A DNA stretch of 33,005 nt from Limnohabitans sp. Rim8 (lineage in GTDB: Bacteria; Pseudomonadota; Gammaproteobacteria; Burkholderiales; Burkholderiaceae_C), in assembly GCA_945875955.1 (NCBI GenBank), contig CAMCNQ010000003.1:1-33005 (forward strand), read 5' to 3'. Made by a program: the position numbers and the translations under genes. This document shows positions 7,691-16,078 of this stretch, piece by piece. How positions within the stretch are numbered: the first letter of the stretch is position 1; every line of letters begins with the position of its first letter. The notes beneath the pieces were generated by a model. That model was given only the letters and a program-made list of their open reading frames with translations. It searched no databases and had not been told where the DNA came from.

Positions 7691-7720
7691 TTGACATATG
7701 GGCAGAGACAGGTGGGTAAT
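7691..7720 (+). promoter_or_regulatory. Predicted sigma-70 promoter for alr
   Basis: A perfect -35 TTGACA (7691-7696) is followed after 18 bases by GGTAAT (7715-7720), four of six matches to the -10 consensus. It points toward alr and would give a leader of about 80 bases before ATG 7810. It is the best plus-strand promoter match seen in the dedA-alr gap. Confidence 0.5.
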
Positions 7721-7809
7721 CCTGATGGGCAATGGGCCTATTCATGACGCGGAAGACGGCGTTTTTGCTGGCACACTTGGTGTTTCAAACCCTGTTCAGC
7801 CAACAAGCC

Positions 7810-8907
7810 ATGCCCCGCCCGATACAAGCCTGCATACACCCCGAGGCCCTGCGCCACAACCTGGCGCGCGCGCGCCAAGCCGCGCCCGATGCCCAGGTGT
7901 GGGCCGTCGTCAAGGCCAATGCCTATGGGCATGGCATAGAGCGGGTGTTTGAGGGTCTGCGCGGGGCCGACGGCTTTGCCCTGCTCGACTTGGCCGAGGC
8001 CGAACGCGTGCGGGCCTTGGGTTGGCGTGGCCCCATCTTGTTGCTGGAAGGGGCTTTTGAGGCCCGGGATTTGGAGTTGTGCTCGCGCTTGCACCTGTGG
8101 CACACCGTGCATTGTGATGAGCAAATCGACATGCTGGCGCTGCACAAAACGCACGAGCCGCACCGGGTTTTCCTCAAAATGAATTCGGGCATGAACCGCC
8201 TGGGCTTTGCCCCCTTGCGCTACCGTTCGGCCTGGACCCGGCTGAACGCCTTGCCGCAGGTGGATGAAATCTCGCTGATGACCCATTTCAGCGATGCCGA
8301 TGGCCCCAAAGGCATTGCCCAGCAGCTGGCCCGTTTTGCCGAGGCCACCCGCGACTTGCCCGGTGAGCGCAGCCTGAGCAACAGCGCCGCCACCTTGCGC
8401 CACGCGCAAGACTTGGCGGTCAAGGCCGATTGGATACGCCCGGGCATCACCTTGTATGGAAGCGCACCCGATTTTCCGCAGCACACGGCGGCGCACTGGG
8501 GTTTGCGCTCGGCCATGAGTTTGACCGCCCAGATCATTGCGGTGCAGCAGATGGAAGTGGGCGACAGCGTGGGCTATGGCTCCAGTTTTGTGGCCCAAGT
8601 GCCCACCCGCATCGGGGTGGTGGCCTGCGGTTATGCCGACGGCTACCCCCGCATCTGCCCCACGGGCACACCGGTGCTGGTCAATGGTGTGCGCTCGCGC
8701 ACCCTGGGGCGGGTGAGCATGGACATGCTCACGGTGGACCTGTCGGGCTTGCCCGATGCCGGCGTGGGCAGCAGCGTGACGCTTTGGGGCCAAGCGGCCA
8801 ATGGCGTTGAGCTTGGCATTGACGAGGTGGCCCAAGCGGCCGGCACGGTGGGCTACGAGCTGATGTGCGCCCTGGCGCAGCGCGTGCCCGTGGTGGTGCA
8901 AGACTGA
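7810..8907 (+). CDS. alr: Alanine racemase
   Basis: A 365-residue PLP enzyme interconverting L- and D-alanine for peptidoglycan. The PLP lysine is K35 in [13 protein letters not shown]. The second catalytic residue is the Tyr in [21 protein letters not shown] and [14 protein letters not shown] are further family signatures. ATG 7810 ([17 protein letters not shown]) gives the normal length. The track's start at 7732 adds 26 residues ([22 protein letters not shown]) that resemble a signal peptide. A periplasmic form is conceivable but the extension is more likely untranslated leader. A hairpin with a short T-tract follows the stop. Confidence 0.93.
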   Translation: MPRPIQACIHPEALRHNLARARQAAPDAQVWAVVKANAYGHGIERVFEGLRGADGFALLDLAEAERVRALGWRGPILLLEGAFEARDLELCSRLHLWHTVHCDEQIDMLALHKTHEPHRVFLKMNSGMNRLGFAPLRYRSAWTRLNALPQVDEISLMTHFSDADGPKGIAQQLARFAEATRDLPGERSLSNSAATLRHAQDLAVKADWIRPGITLYGSAPDFPQHTAAHWGLRSAMSLTAQIIAVQQMEVGDSVGYGSSFVAQVPTRIGVVACGYADGYPRICPTGTPVLVNGVRSRTLGRVSMDMLTVDLSGLPDAGVGSSVTLWGQAANGVELGIDEVAQAAGTVGYELMCALAQRVPVVVQD

Positions 8908-8927
8908 GGCCAAAAACCTGGCCTTTT
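8907..8927 (+). terminator. Intrinsic terminator after alr
   Basis: The stem AGGCCA-AAAACC-TGGCCT begins at the last base of the alr stop and runs into TTT. The element GCCTTTTAAAG at its end recurs 22 bases later (8943-8953), where it has a near-palindromic CTTTTAAAG core. The T-tract is short, so termination may be partial. Confidence 0.5.
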
Positions 8928-9048
8928 AAAGCCCAAAGCCAAGCCTTTTAAAGGCCAAGGTCGTGGCCCGGCCACACCCCCGCGCCAAGCGCTTTGCTTG
9001 CTGCCAGCGAGACAGTTGGCGCAGGCACTGGGCCTCACAATCGCTGTC

Positions 9049-9972
9049 ATGCCCCAAACCGCCCCGCTGCACCGACTGGACCAACGCGCCTTGGCTGTGG
9101 CCCTGGTCTTGGTGGTCATCTGGGGGGGCAACTTCACCTTGCAAAAATACCTGTTTGGCCTGATCTCACCGGCCGGATTTTTGTGGGCCCGTTACCTGAT
9201 CATGCCCGTCTGTGCGCTGCTGCTGATGCGCTGGCGATTTGGCCGCTGGCTGCCGCCCTTGCCCCGCAAAGACTGGTTGCACATGGCGTGGCTGGGCTTC
9301 ATTGGCCATTCTTTGCATGTGGGCCTGGTCACCTACGGCATCCACTGGTCCACGGCCTTTTCCAGCTCGGTCATCCTCGCCTGCGGCCCGATTTTCACCC
9401 TCATCATCTTGCGCGTTCAGGGCGTGGAGCGGCTCAGCCTGACCCAACTGGCGGGCGTTTCATTGGCGTTTGTTGGGGTCTTGGTGTTTTTGTCCGACAA
9501 GCTGCTGGGCGGCCAGTGGCGCGCTGGTGGGGGCGATTTGGTGCTGCTGGTCGCAGCGGGGTTTTTCTCTTTTTACACCGTGTCCGTAAAACCGGTGATG
9601 GAAAAGCATGGCCCGGTTTTGACCATGGGCTATGCCACGCTGCTCGGCGGCATGCCGGTGATGCTGTTGTCTGTGCCTGCGGGCCTGGATGCCCCATGGT
9701 CTGTGCTGGACTTTTGGGCATGGGTGGGCTTGCTTTGGTCGATTTTGGTGTCGGCCTTCTTTGGGTGGCTGGCCTGGGGCTGGATCAACACCGTGCGCGG
9801 CGTTGCCCGCAGCGCCCCGCTGCTGTATTTGATGCCCCCCATGGCGGGCTTGTTCGCTTGGGCCATCTCGGGTGAGCACTACACCTGGATCAAAATCGCG
9901 GGGGCGGGTGTCACCTTGCTGGGGGTGGCGCTGGCGCAGTTCGCCGGCCAAATCCGCTTTCGCTGGCGCTGA
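9049..9972 (+). CDS. EamA/DMT-family permease
   Basis: A 307-residue ten-helix EamA transporter. The first repeat opens VALVLVVIWGGNFTLQKYLFG (the WGxNF motif of the family). The second ends YLMPPMAGLFAWAISGEHYTWIKIAGAGVTLLGVAL, with the conserved late-helix Pro and Glu. The substrate is unknown; the family exports amino acids and related metabolites. The ORF-track start TTG 8998 is replaced by ATG 9049 (MPQTAPLHRLDQRAL). It is not closely similar to the eamA at 6037, so these are separate members rather than a recent duplication. It ends six bases before the convergent TauE/SafE gene. Confidence 0.87.
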   Translation: MPQTAPLHRLDQRALAVALVLVVIWGGNFTLQKYLFGLISPAGFLWARYLIMPVCALLLMRWRFGRWLPPLPRKDWLHMAWLGFIGHSLHVGLVTYGIHWSTAFSSSVILACGPIFTLIILRVQGVERLSLTQLAGVSLAFVGVLVFLSDKLLGGQWRAGGGDLVLLVAAGFFSFYTVSVKPVMEKHGPVLTMGYATLLGGMPVMLLSVPAGLDAPWSVLDFWAWVGLLWSILVSAFFGWLAWGWINTVRGVARSAPLLYLMPPMAGLFAWAISGEHYTWIKIAGAGVTLLGVALAQFAGQIRFRWR

Positions 9973-9978
9973 GGACGC

Positions 9979-10737
9979 TCAGCGCAGCCAGGTGTCGTAG
10001 CCGGTTTTGCAGATCAGCGCCAACACCACCAAGATGAAGACTTGACGCACAAAACCCGAACCGTGCTTGAGCGCCAAGCGGGTGCCAATCAGGCTGCCCA
10101 CAATGTTGGACACGGCCATGGCCAGCGCCAGATGCCACCAGACATGGCCTTGAATCGCAAACAGCACCAGGGCTGAAAAATTGGTGGCCACGTTGATGAA
10201 CTTGGCCGAGGCCGAGGCGTTCAAAAAGTCATAACCCATCAGCCGCACATAGGCAAACACCAAGAAACTGCCCGTGCCCGGGCCAAAAAAGCCGTCGTAA
10301 AAGCCAATGCATAAGCCAATGCCTGCGGCCATTGAGGCCTCTTGCGCACCCACAAACCGGGGTGCATGGTGGCGGCCCATGTCTTTTTTAGCCAGGGTAT
10401 AGAGCAGCAGCAAGGCCAGCATGACGGGCAAGGCTTTGCGAAACAAGGTGGGGTCCACCTGGGTCACCGCAAAAGCCCCCACCAACGAACCCAGCAGGCC
10501 CGCGCCCGCTGCGGGCACCAAGGAGCGCCAAGGCATGACCACTTTGCGGCTGTACTGCGCCGCCGCAAAAGCCGTGCCCCAAATGGAGGCGCTTTTGTTG
10601 GTGCCAAACAAAGTGGCTGGCTGTACCCCCGGGAAGGTGGCAAACAGGGCAGGCAACAAAATCAGGCCGCCACCGCCGACGATGGCGTCCACCAAACCGG
10701 CCAGCAGCGAGGCCAGCGAGACAATCAATAATTCCAT
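9979..10737 (-). CDS. TauE/SafE (TSUP) family permease
   Basis: A 252-residue membrane protein of the TSUP family. The two repeated motifs are visible: LAGLVDAIVGGGGLILLPALFATFPG in the N-terminal half and GFYDGFFGPGTGSFLVFAYVRLMGYDFL in the second, with LFGTNKSASIWGT between. TSUP proteins move sulfite, sulfonates, thiosulfate and some carboxylates; the substrate here is open. About seven to eight membrane segments are expected. It is a single-gene unit on the minus strand, convergent with the eamA gene with only six bases between stops. Confidence 0.9.
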   Translation of the reverse strand: MELLIVSLASLLAGLVDAIVGGGGLILLPALFATFPGVQPATLFGTNKSASIWGTAFAAAQYSRKVVMPWRSLVPAAGAGLLGSLVGAFAVTQVDPTLFRKALPVMLALLLLYTLAKKDMGRHHAPRFVGAQEASMAAGIGLCIGFYDGFFGPGTGSFLVFAYVRLMGYDFLNASASAKFINVATNFSALVLFAIQGHVWWHLALAMAVSNIVGSLIGTRLALKHGSGFVRQVFILVVLALICKTGYDTWLR

Positions 10738-10781
10738 GCGGCGATTGTGGCATTGGCGTTTCTGGCCACCGGCTTGCAGCC

Positions 10782-10808
10782 AAAAAAAAGCGCCGCTTGC
10801 GCGGCGCT
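10782..10808 (-). terminator. Strong intrinsic terminator on the minus strand
   Basis: An 8-bp perfect stem AGCGCCGC-TTGC-GCGGCGCT is bordered on its left by an A-run, which reads as stem then T-run on the minus strand. It would stop transcripts coming from the right, ahead of the TauE/SafE gene. The only minus-strand gene to its right before the desaturase is the GMC pseudogene, so it probably belonged to that gene. Confidence 0.75.
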
Positions 10809-10944
10809 AGAAAATTCACATCTCGTGCGGATGCTGGTTCCTGTTCGAGTTTTTAGGCTTGAGTTGTCTCCTCGGCCCTCGGGATGCAGGTACTGCTTTG
10901 CATCAAGAACCTGCAATGTAAGTGAACATGGCTCCAAGCAGCCT

Positions 10945-10975
10945 CAGGGATTTCCCCATTTTGGGGAAATCCCTG
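10945..10975. repeat. Perfect 13-bp inverted repeat
   Basis: CAGGGATTTCCCC and its exact complement flank a five-base ATTTT loop. There is no T-tract on either side, so it is not a classical terminator. It lies between the orphan terminator and the GMC pseudogene. It may be an operator, an RNA-processing hairpin or a repeat-family element; no copy was noticed elsewhere in the window. Confidence 0.7.
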
Positions 10976-11011
10976 CCTGAAAGCCCGCAGGGCCGCCACT
11001 TATTCATTGGT

Positions 11012-11390
11012 TTACGCATTCTTTTTTCGTATTTGGCGCGTTTGCTGGGCGTGGTCTTCGGCCATCCATGGCGTCGCATTTTCGGCAAACACCAAGCTGG
11101 GGCTGTTGTTGCCGTTGGTGATGGTGTGCATCACCAACGGCATCGACCACGTGCAGGTCCGCGACTTCGCGCACTGGCAAGCACTTGAACATCGCCAGTG
11201 GGTTGTTGTTGCACCCCATGCGGGTGATGCCCGCCGGGCGGTAAATGGTGCTGCGTGGCGCTCTTGGAGAACGCACCCAATTGGCGGGGTGCCATGCTGG
11301 TGGGGCCATTGCATGTGAGCGCGTAATCCGACCCGATCATGGCCTTGCTCTTCAGGCGGGTGGCCAAGGTGTTGAGGGTCTTGGTTCTTT
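11012..11390 (-). pseudogene. Decayed GMC-family oxidoreductase (choline dehydrogenase-like), C-terminal remnant
   Basis: Three frame-broken fragments line up in order with the C-terminal half of GMC flavoenzymes. First is TLNTLATRLKSKAMIGSDYA with GPTSMAPRQLGAF (family form GPMxMAPSQLGAF). Second, in another frame, is STIYRPAGITRMG and VREVADLHVVDA (family HPxGTxRMG and LRVVDASIMP). Third, in yet another frame, is MHTITNGNNSPSLVFAENA (family PTITSGNTNAPTIMIAEKA). About 100 residues between the first two pieces are missing. The N-terminal FAD domain is absent. It is therefore dead. It explains most of the otherwise empty 10738-11542 interval. Confidence 0.72.
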
Positions 11391-11467
11391 TGACTTTTCA
11401 GACCATGCGGATTTGCAAAGGGTCTTGCAAAATGGCCCCTAAAGCCCCCAGTATGGGGCGCGCCAAG

Positions 11468-11492
11468 CGGGTGTTGCTTGCACCCGTCTTTT
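11468..11492 (+). terminator. Hairpin with short T-tract, terminator-like
   Basis: CGGGTG-TTGCTTG-CACCCG is followed by TCTTTTG. The orientation suits a plus-strand transcript, but no plus-strand gene precedes it. It lies in the 11391-11542 gap, which otherwise holds nothing recognisable. It may instead act as a folded 3' end for the convergently read desaturase transcript. Confidence 0.35.
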
Positions 11493-11542
11493 GATTCTCA
11501 GCCTCGGCTTGATCGGGGCCGCCGGGGCAGGGAAATCGCCAT

Positions 11543-12658
11543 TCAGGCAGGTGTTGATTGGGGCAAATTGGCGCGTACGGGGCTGGTCATATTGCCCTTG
11601 AAGTCGGTCCAGCATTCGCGGGTGAAGTCGTACATCTTGCAGTTTTTAGCGGTCTCGAAATACCATTTCCATGAAAAACGCTGAACGATGATGCGTCCGG
11701 GCAGCATTTGTTCCAGCTTGGCTTGGGCTTGCTTCAGGCGGTAAAGCGGGATGCTCATGTCCACATGGTGGGCGGTGTGCTCCATGATGTGGTGCATCAA
11801 GGCACCAATGTTGAAGGGGAAGGTCAGGTGAACCGTGGTTGAGACAAACGGCGCGGCCTTGATCCATGCGGACTTGTTGTCGTGCCAAGACACCTTGACG
11901 TGCGTGTGGTGCACATAGACCACAAAGCCGATCATGCTGTTCCAAAAGAAAAAGGGCACAGCCACACCCAACAGCAAAGACAGCCACACCGACTGACCGG
12001 TGTAAACCGCAGCCGCGGCAATGGTGGCGATCCAAAACCCCCCAAACAGCGAGACCAGCATGCTGTCTTTCAGAAAAATCGGACGGCGTGTGGGCATGTG
12101 GGTCTTGTTGGGGAAAAACTCGCGTTTCCACCAAATCTCGATCATGTAATACAGGCCGGGTGCCCAGCCGCTGCGGTAGGCGCGCTCTAACAAACGTTGC
12201 AAGGGGTTCAGTGCATCAAATTCGGCAGCCGTCAGCGGGGTCCATACAAAATCCACCCCCTTGAGGTTGGTGTAGCCGTGGTGCACCACGTTGTGTCCGG
12301 TGTCCCACAGGCTGTAAGGCGTGAGCGATGGCAAAAACGCGATGCGCCCGAGCACTTTGTTCAGCTCCCGGTGGGGCGTCAAACTTTGGTGGCAAGCGTC
12401 GTGACCAATGATGAACAAGCGCCCAATGACAAAACCAGCGGCCAGGCCGCAAAGCAGTTTGGCCCAGACCGCATCCAAAGCCAGGGTGCCGGTGATCAAA
12501 GTGAAAAACAGGGCGTAATCCACGCCTAAAAGCACGAGCGCCTTGAGCGTGCTGCGCTCAGACAACGGGACCAACCACTCGCGCAGTGTTTTTCTGTGCG
12601 GCAGCGGATGGTCCAGTGGAATCGGTTGGTCGGTGGTCGGTGTGTGTGATGCGGTCAT
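11543..12658 (-). CDS. DesA-like membrane fatty-acid desaturase
   Basis: A 371-residue diiron membrane desaturase. The three histidine boxes are present: HDACH (86-90), HNVVHH (122-127) and a late HTAHH in MEHTAHHVDMSIP. Hydrophobic stretches near residues 40-85 and 200-250 fit four membrane helices. The order and the WDTGHNVVHHGYTNLKG segment point to a Delta-12-type/DesA-like acyl-lipid desaturase that introduces a cis double bond into membrane acyl chains. It is clearly different from the DEGS-like desaturase at 16079. It appears to be a stand-alone gene whose promoter lies in the 230-base gap shared with pyk. Confidence 0.85.
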   Translation of the reverse strand: MTASHTPTTDQPIPLDHPLPHRKTLREWLVPLSERSTLKALVLLGVDYALFFTLITGTLALDAVWAKLLCGLAAGFVIGRLFIIGHDACHQSLTPHRELNKVLGRIAFLPSLTPYSLWDTGHNVVHHGYTNLKGVDFVWTPLTAAEFDALNPLQRLLERAYRSGWAPGLYYMIEIWWKREFFPNKTHMPTRRPIFLKDSMLVSLFGGFWIATIAAAAVYTGQSVWLSLLLGVAVPFFFWNSMIGFVVYVHHTHVKVSWHDNKSAWIKAAPFVSTTVHLTFPFNIGALMHHIMEHTAHHVDMSIPLYRLKQAQAKLEQMLPGRIIVQRFSWKWYFETAKNCKMYDFTRECWTDFKGNMTSPVRANLPQSTPA

Positions 12659-12888
12659 GACACTTCTATATGAAACAGATGAATATGAGTTTAGTCGCCC
12701 GGCCGTGCCCCAGCGATGACAAGGATCAATTTAGCATGCCAAGCCATTTCTGACAGCCAAAGCCATTGGCGTCAGACGGTATATGCCCGCTTGTGTGGGG
12801 CGCGAAATGCCGCATTGGGCCTTGAAAGAAGCTGCCATGTAACCAAATCCGTGGGAAAATTGAAATCAAATTACATGGAGACAGCCGA

Positions 12889-14319
12889 ATGCCCCGTCGC
12901 GCCACCAAAATCGTTGCCACCTTAGGACCAGCTTCCAGCGATCCCGACTTGCTAGAAGCCATGATCCGAGGCGGCGTCAACGTCGTGCGGTTGAACTTCA
13001 GCCATGGCAAAGCCCAAGACCATGTGGACCGGGCCCGTCTGGTGCGTGAAGCCTCCAAGCGCGCTGGGCGCGAAGTGGCCATCATGGCCGACCTGCAAGG
13101 CCCCAAGATCCGCGTTGGCAAGTTTGCAGAGGGCAAGGTCATGCTCGAGCCGGGCATGCCTTTCGTGCTGGACGCCTCGCGCACCGAGCCTGGCGATTTG
13201 CAAGGCGTGGGCCTGGATTACAAAGAATTGCCCCGCGACGTGAAAGCCGGTGACGTGCTCTTGCTCAACGACGGGCTGATCGTGCTGAATGTGACCGCTG
13301 TCAAAGGCGAGCAGGTGCACACCACGGTGAAACTCGGCGGTGAGTTGTCCAACAACAAGGGCATCAACAAACAAGGCGGCGGCCTGACCGCGCCCGCGCT
13401 GACTGCCAAGGACATGGAAGACATCAAAACCGCCATGGGCCTGATGGCCGACTACGTGGCGGTGAGCTTTCCCAAAAACGCCACCGACATGGAAATGGCG
13501 CGCCAACTGTGCAATGTGGCCGGAGCCGAATACGGGCACAAACCGGGCTTGATTGCCAAGATCGAACGCGCCGAGGCCATTCCTCACCTCGAGGCCATCT
13601 TGCTGGCCAGCGACGGCATCATGGTGGCGCGCGGGGATTTGGCGGTGGAAGTGGGCAACGCCGCCGTACCCGCTTTGCAAAAACGCATGATCAAGATGGC
13701 CAAGTTGCACGACAAAGTCGTCATCACCGCCACCCAGATGATGGAAAGCATGATCACCAACCCTGTGCCTACCCGCGCCGAGGTGTCCGATGTGGCCAAT
13801 GCCGTGCTCGACGGCACCGATGCCGTGATGCTCAGCGCCGAAACCGCAGCGGGCAAGTACCCGCTGGAGACGGTGCTGGAAATGGCCAAAATCTGCGAAG
13901 CGGCCGAAAACGCCGAAGACACCTCGCTGGATGGCAACTTCAAAGGGCAGTTCAGCCGCATCGACCAGTCCATTGCCATGGGGGCCTTGTTCACCGCCCA
14001 CCACTTGGGTGCCAAGGCCATTGTGGCCATGACCGAGTCAGGCTCTACCGCTTTGTGGATGAGCCGCCACCGGGTGCACATCCCGATTTACGCGCTGACC
14101 ACCAAACTCACCTCACAGCGCAAGATGGCGCTTTACCGCAATGTGCGCCCCTTGCTGATGGACACCAGCGCAGACCGGGACACTGCCTTGGCCGAAGCCG
14201 AAATGCACCTGAAAAACCGGAACATCGTGGCCACGGGCGATGTGTACGCCATCACCTGCGGAGAACCCATGGGCTCGCCCGGCGGCACCAACATGCTGAA
14301 AATCTGCAAAGTCGGCTGA
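12889..14319 (+). CDS. pyk: Pyruvate kinase
   Basis: A 476-residue pyruvate kinase, which transfers phosphate from phosphoenolpyruvate to ADP. Motifs in order: RRATKIVATLGPASSD, GVNVVRLNFSHG, IMADLQGPKIRVG (K-binding region), the active-site stretch KPGLIAKIERAEAI, SDGIMVARGDLAVEVG, and ITATQMMESMITNPVPTRAEVSD. The C-terminal allosteric domain is complete. GGAGA stands about nine bases before ATG 12889. The length is normal. It is a single-gene unit; the next gene is on the opposite strand. Confidence 0.97.
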   Translation: MPRRATKIVATLGPASSDPDLLEAMIRGGVNVVRLNFSHGKAQDHVDRARLVREASKRAGREVAIMADLQGPKIRVGKFAEGKVMLEPGMPFVLDASRTEPGDLQGVGLDYKELPRDVKAGDVLLLNDGLIVLNVTAVKGEQVHTTVKLGGELSNNKGINKQGGGLTAPALTAKDMEDIKTAMGLMADYVAVSFPKNATDMEMARQLCNVAGAEYGHKPGLIAKIERAEAIPHLEAILLASDGIMVARGDLAVEVGNAAVPALQKRMIKMAKLHDKVVITATQMMESMITNPVPTRAEVSDVANAVLDGTDAVMLSAETAAGKYPLETVLEMAKICEAAENAEDTSLDGNFKGQFSRIDQSIAMGALFTAHHLGAKAIVAMTESGSTALWMSRHRVHIPIYALTTKLTSQRKMALYRNVRPLLMDTSADRDTALAEAEMHLKNRNIVATGDVYAITCGEPMGSPGGTNMLKICKVG

Positions 14320-14370
14320 TGTTTTTTGCCCGGGGCCCCATGCAAGCAAGTCTGCATTCGGCGTCTCAAC

Positions 14371-14388
14371 CGGCAACAATGCCGTTTT
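14371..14388 (+). terminator. Probable intrinsic terminator of pyk
   Basis: CGGCA-ACAA-TGCCG is followed directly by TTTT, 52 bases past the pyk stop. The stem is only 5 bp, so it is a moderate candidate. Confidence 0.45.
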
Positions 14389-14389
14389 C

Positions 14390-14521
14390 TCAAAGTGGGC
14401 AGGTTGGCAGAACTTGAGAGATGCGGCCACCCAATGCGTGAAAAACCGGCTGATGGTGACAAGGCAAAACCACCGCGTGCGCGCCTATAAAACCGACAAC
14501 GGCGGTGACCAGAATTTTCAG
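14390..14521 (-). pseudogene. N-terminal stub of an NAD-dependent sugar-nucleotide epimerase
   Basis: Overlapping the ugd stop by a few bases, the minus strand reads [18 protein letters not shown], then unrelated residues to a TGA at 14390. This mirrors the universal start of extended SDR epimerases (MKILVTGAAGFIGxH), but with CTG in place of ATG and the first glycines of GxxGxxG lost. The placement right behind ugd fits UDP-glucuronate 4-epimerase, which commonly follows ugd in an overlapping arrangement. Only about 18 codons of likeness remain and the rest of the gene is gone, so this is a vestige. Chance likeness cannot be fully excluded. Confidence 0.55.
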
Positions 14522-15879
14522 CTGGTTTTTTGGTCTGGCTTTGCGCTTTGTTTTCTGCCAATCGGGTAGTACTCCAAACCATGCTGTGTGACTTCATCCA
14601 CTTGATAAAGGTTGCGGCCATCAATGATCACAGGCGTCTTCAACCTGGACTTGATCTCGACAAAGTCTGGGCAAAGAAAGACCTTCCATTCGGTGACGAT
14701 CAACAGGGCGTCAGCCGGATGAACCCCATCGAGTGCGGCGATGGGCGTGTCGGCCATCGTGAGCCTGGTTTCGTTGCAGAACACAGACCGGGTCTTGGGC
14801 ATGGCCATGGGGTCGTAAGCAGAAATGCTGGCACCCGCAGCCAAAAGATCAGCGATGAGTTCAAGGCTGGGAGCCTGCCGTACATCGTCGGTGTTGGGCT
14901 TGAATGCCAATCCCCAGACAGCGAAATGCTTGTCGGTGAGGTCATCGCCAAACCGGGCTTTCACCTTTTGGCCAAGAAGGTGTTTTTGCAGATGGTTGGT
15001 CGCGTCCACGGCATTGAGGACTTTGAGATCAAGGCCGTGGTCGGCAGCCGTCTTTGTCAGCGCCTTGACATCTTTAGGAATACAGGAGCCGCCGTAACCG
15101 CAACCGGGATGCAGGAAGTGGTGGCCAATACGGGGATCAGCGCCAATGCCCTGACGGACGGATTCAATGTCTGCTCCTAGGCATTCAGCCAGCTTGGCCA
15201 TCTCGTTCATAAAGCTGATGCGGGCAGCAAGCATGGCGTTGGCGGCATATTTGGTGAGCTCTGCCGAGCGGACATCCATCACTATAAAGCGTTCATGTGT
15301 CGCCTGAAAAGGCGCATAGAGGGTGCGCATAAGACCGATGGCTTGCGCATCATCGGCACCAAGGATGATGCGGTCGGGATGCATAAAATCCTCAATGGCA
15401 GCACCCTCCTTGAGGAATTCCGGGTTTGAAACAACGCCGAACGGCAGATCCATCTTTCGGTCAGAAAGTTCCTTCGCAATGATGGCGCGCACGGTGTCGG
15501 CCGTACCTACGGGAACGGTGGATTTGTCCACGATGACTTTGTATTCGGTCATGTATTGACCGATGTTGCGCGCGGCAGTCACGACGTACTGCAGATCAGC
15601 CGAATCATCTTCATTGGACGGCGTGCCAACCGCAATAAACTGAATGGCGCCGTGCGCAACCGCCTGGGCCACGTCAGTGGTGAATCTGAGGCGACCCGCT
15701 TCGACGTTTCGGCCAACCATTTCAAGCAGACCGGCTTCAAAAATGGGCATGCCACCGGCATTCAAGATGCGAATCGTCTCTTCATTGAGGTCTAGGCACA
15801 GCACGCTGTTGCCGACCTCGGCCAAACATGCGCCGCTGACCAAGCCCACATAGCCTGTCCCGATGACTGTGATTTTCAT
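14518..15879 (-). CDS. ugd: UDP-glucose 6-dehydrogenase
   Basis: A 453-residue enzyme that oxidises UDP-glucose twice with NAD to UDP-glucuronate. It has the N-terminal Rossmann start [24 protein letters not shown], the [12 protein letters not shown] segment, [15 protein letters not shown], the catalytic cysteine in [12 protein letters not shown], and the C-terminal UDP-binding [17 protein letters not shown] 15879 replaces the track's 15921 start. UDP-glucuronate feeds capsules, LPS and, in sphingomonads, glucuronosyl ceramides. Its closeness to the sphingolipid genes makes the last use worth considering. A CGTTAAGGGG direct repeat (15897 and 15941) lies just upstream. Confidence 0.96.
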   Translation of the reverse strand: MKITVIGTGYVGLVSGACLAEVGNSVLCLDLNEETIRILNAGGMPIFEAGLLEMVGRNVEAGRLRFTTDVAQAVAHGAIQFIAVGTPSNEDDSADLQYVVTAARNIGQYMTEYKVIVDKSTVPVGTADTVRAIIAKELSDRKMDLPFGVVSNPEFLKEGAAIEDFMHPDRIILGADDAQAIGLMRTLYAPFQATHERFIVMDVRSAELTKYAANAMLAARISFMNEMAKLAECLGADIESVRQGIGADPRIGHHFLHPGCGYGGSCIPKDVKALTKTAADHGLDLKVLNAVDATNHLQKHLLGQKVKARFGDDLTDKHFAVWGLAFKPNTDDVRQAPSLELIADLLAAGASISAYDPMAMPKTRSVFCNETRLTMADTPIAALDGVHPADALLIVTEWKVFLCPDFVEIKSRLKTPVIIDGRNLYQVDEVTQHGLEYYPIGRKQSAKPDQKTS

Positions 15880-16078
15880 TCTCTGGTCTGTGCTCTCGTT
15901 AAGGGGCCGATTCAAACACAAAGTGCAATAAGGACGAGGCCGTTAAGGGGTGGCTGCGAATGTCTTTATCAAGGCGCTCACCTTGTTGCTGTGCACCTGT
16001 CCAAGGAATTGAGCTGAAATGAATGGAATGGTTTTGGCTCAGCAAGGGACTGGTTTTTCGCGGGCAGCTTTACCAATA

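Noticed and set aside
7732-7809. Signal peptide-like extension of alanine racemase
   Set aside because: The residues look hydrophobic, but the normal family start is at 7810 and the predicted promoter makes a leader more likely. Not excluded outright.
7738-8913. A 391-residue minus-strand ORF over alr
   Set aside because: Shadow of alr, which has the PLP lysine and catalytic tyrosine in place.
13509-14417. A 302-residue plus-strand ORF within pyk
   Set aside because: Out-of-frame shadow of pyruvate kinase with an Arg/His/Gln-rich composition.
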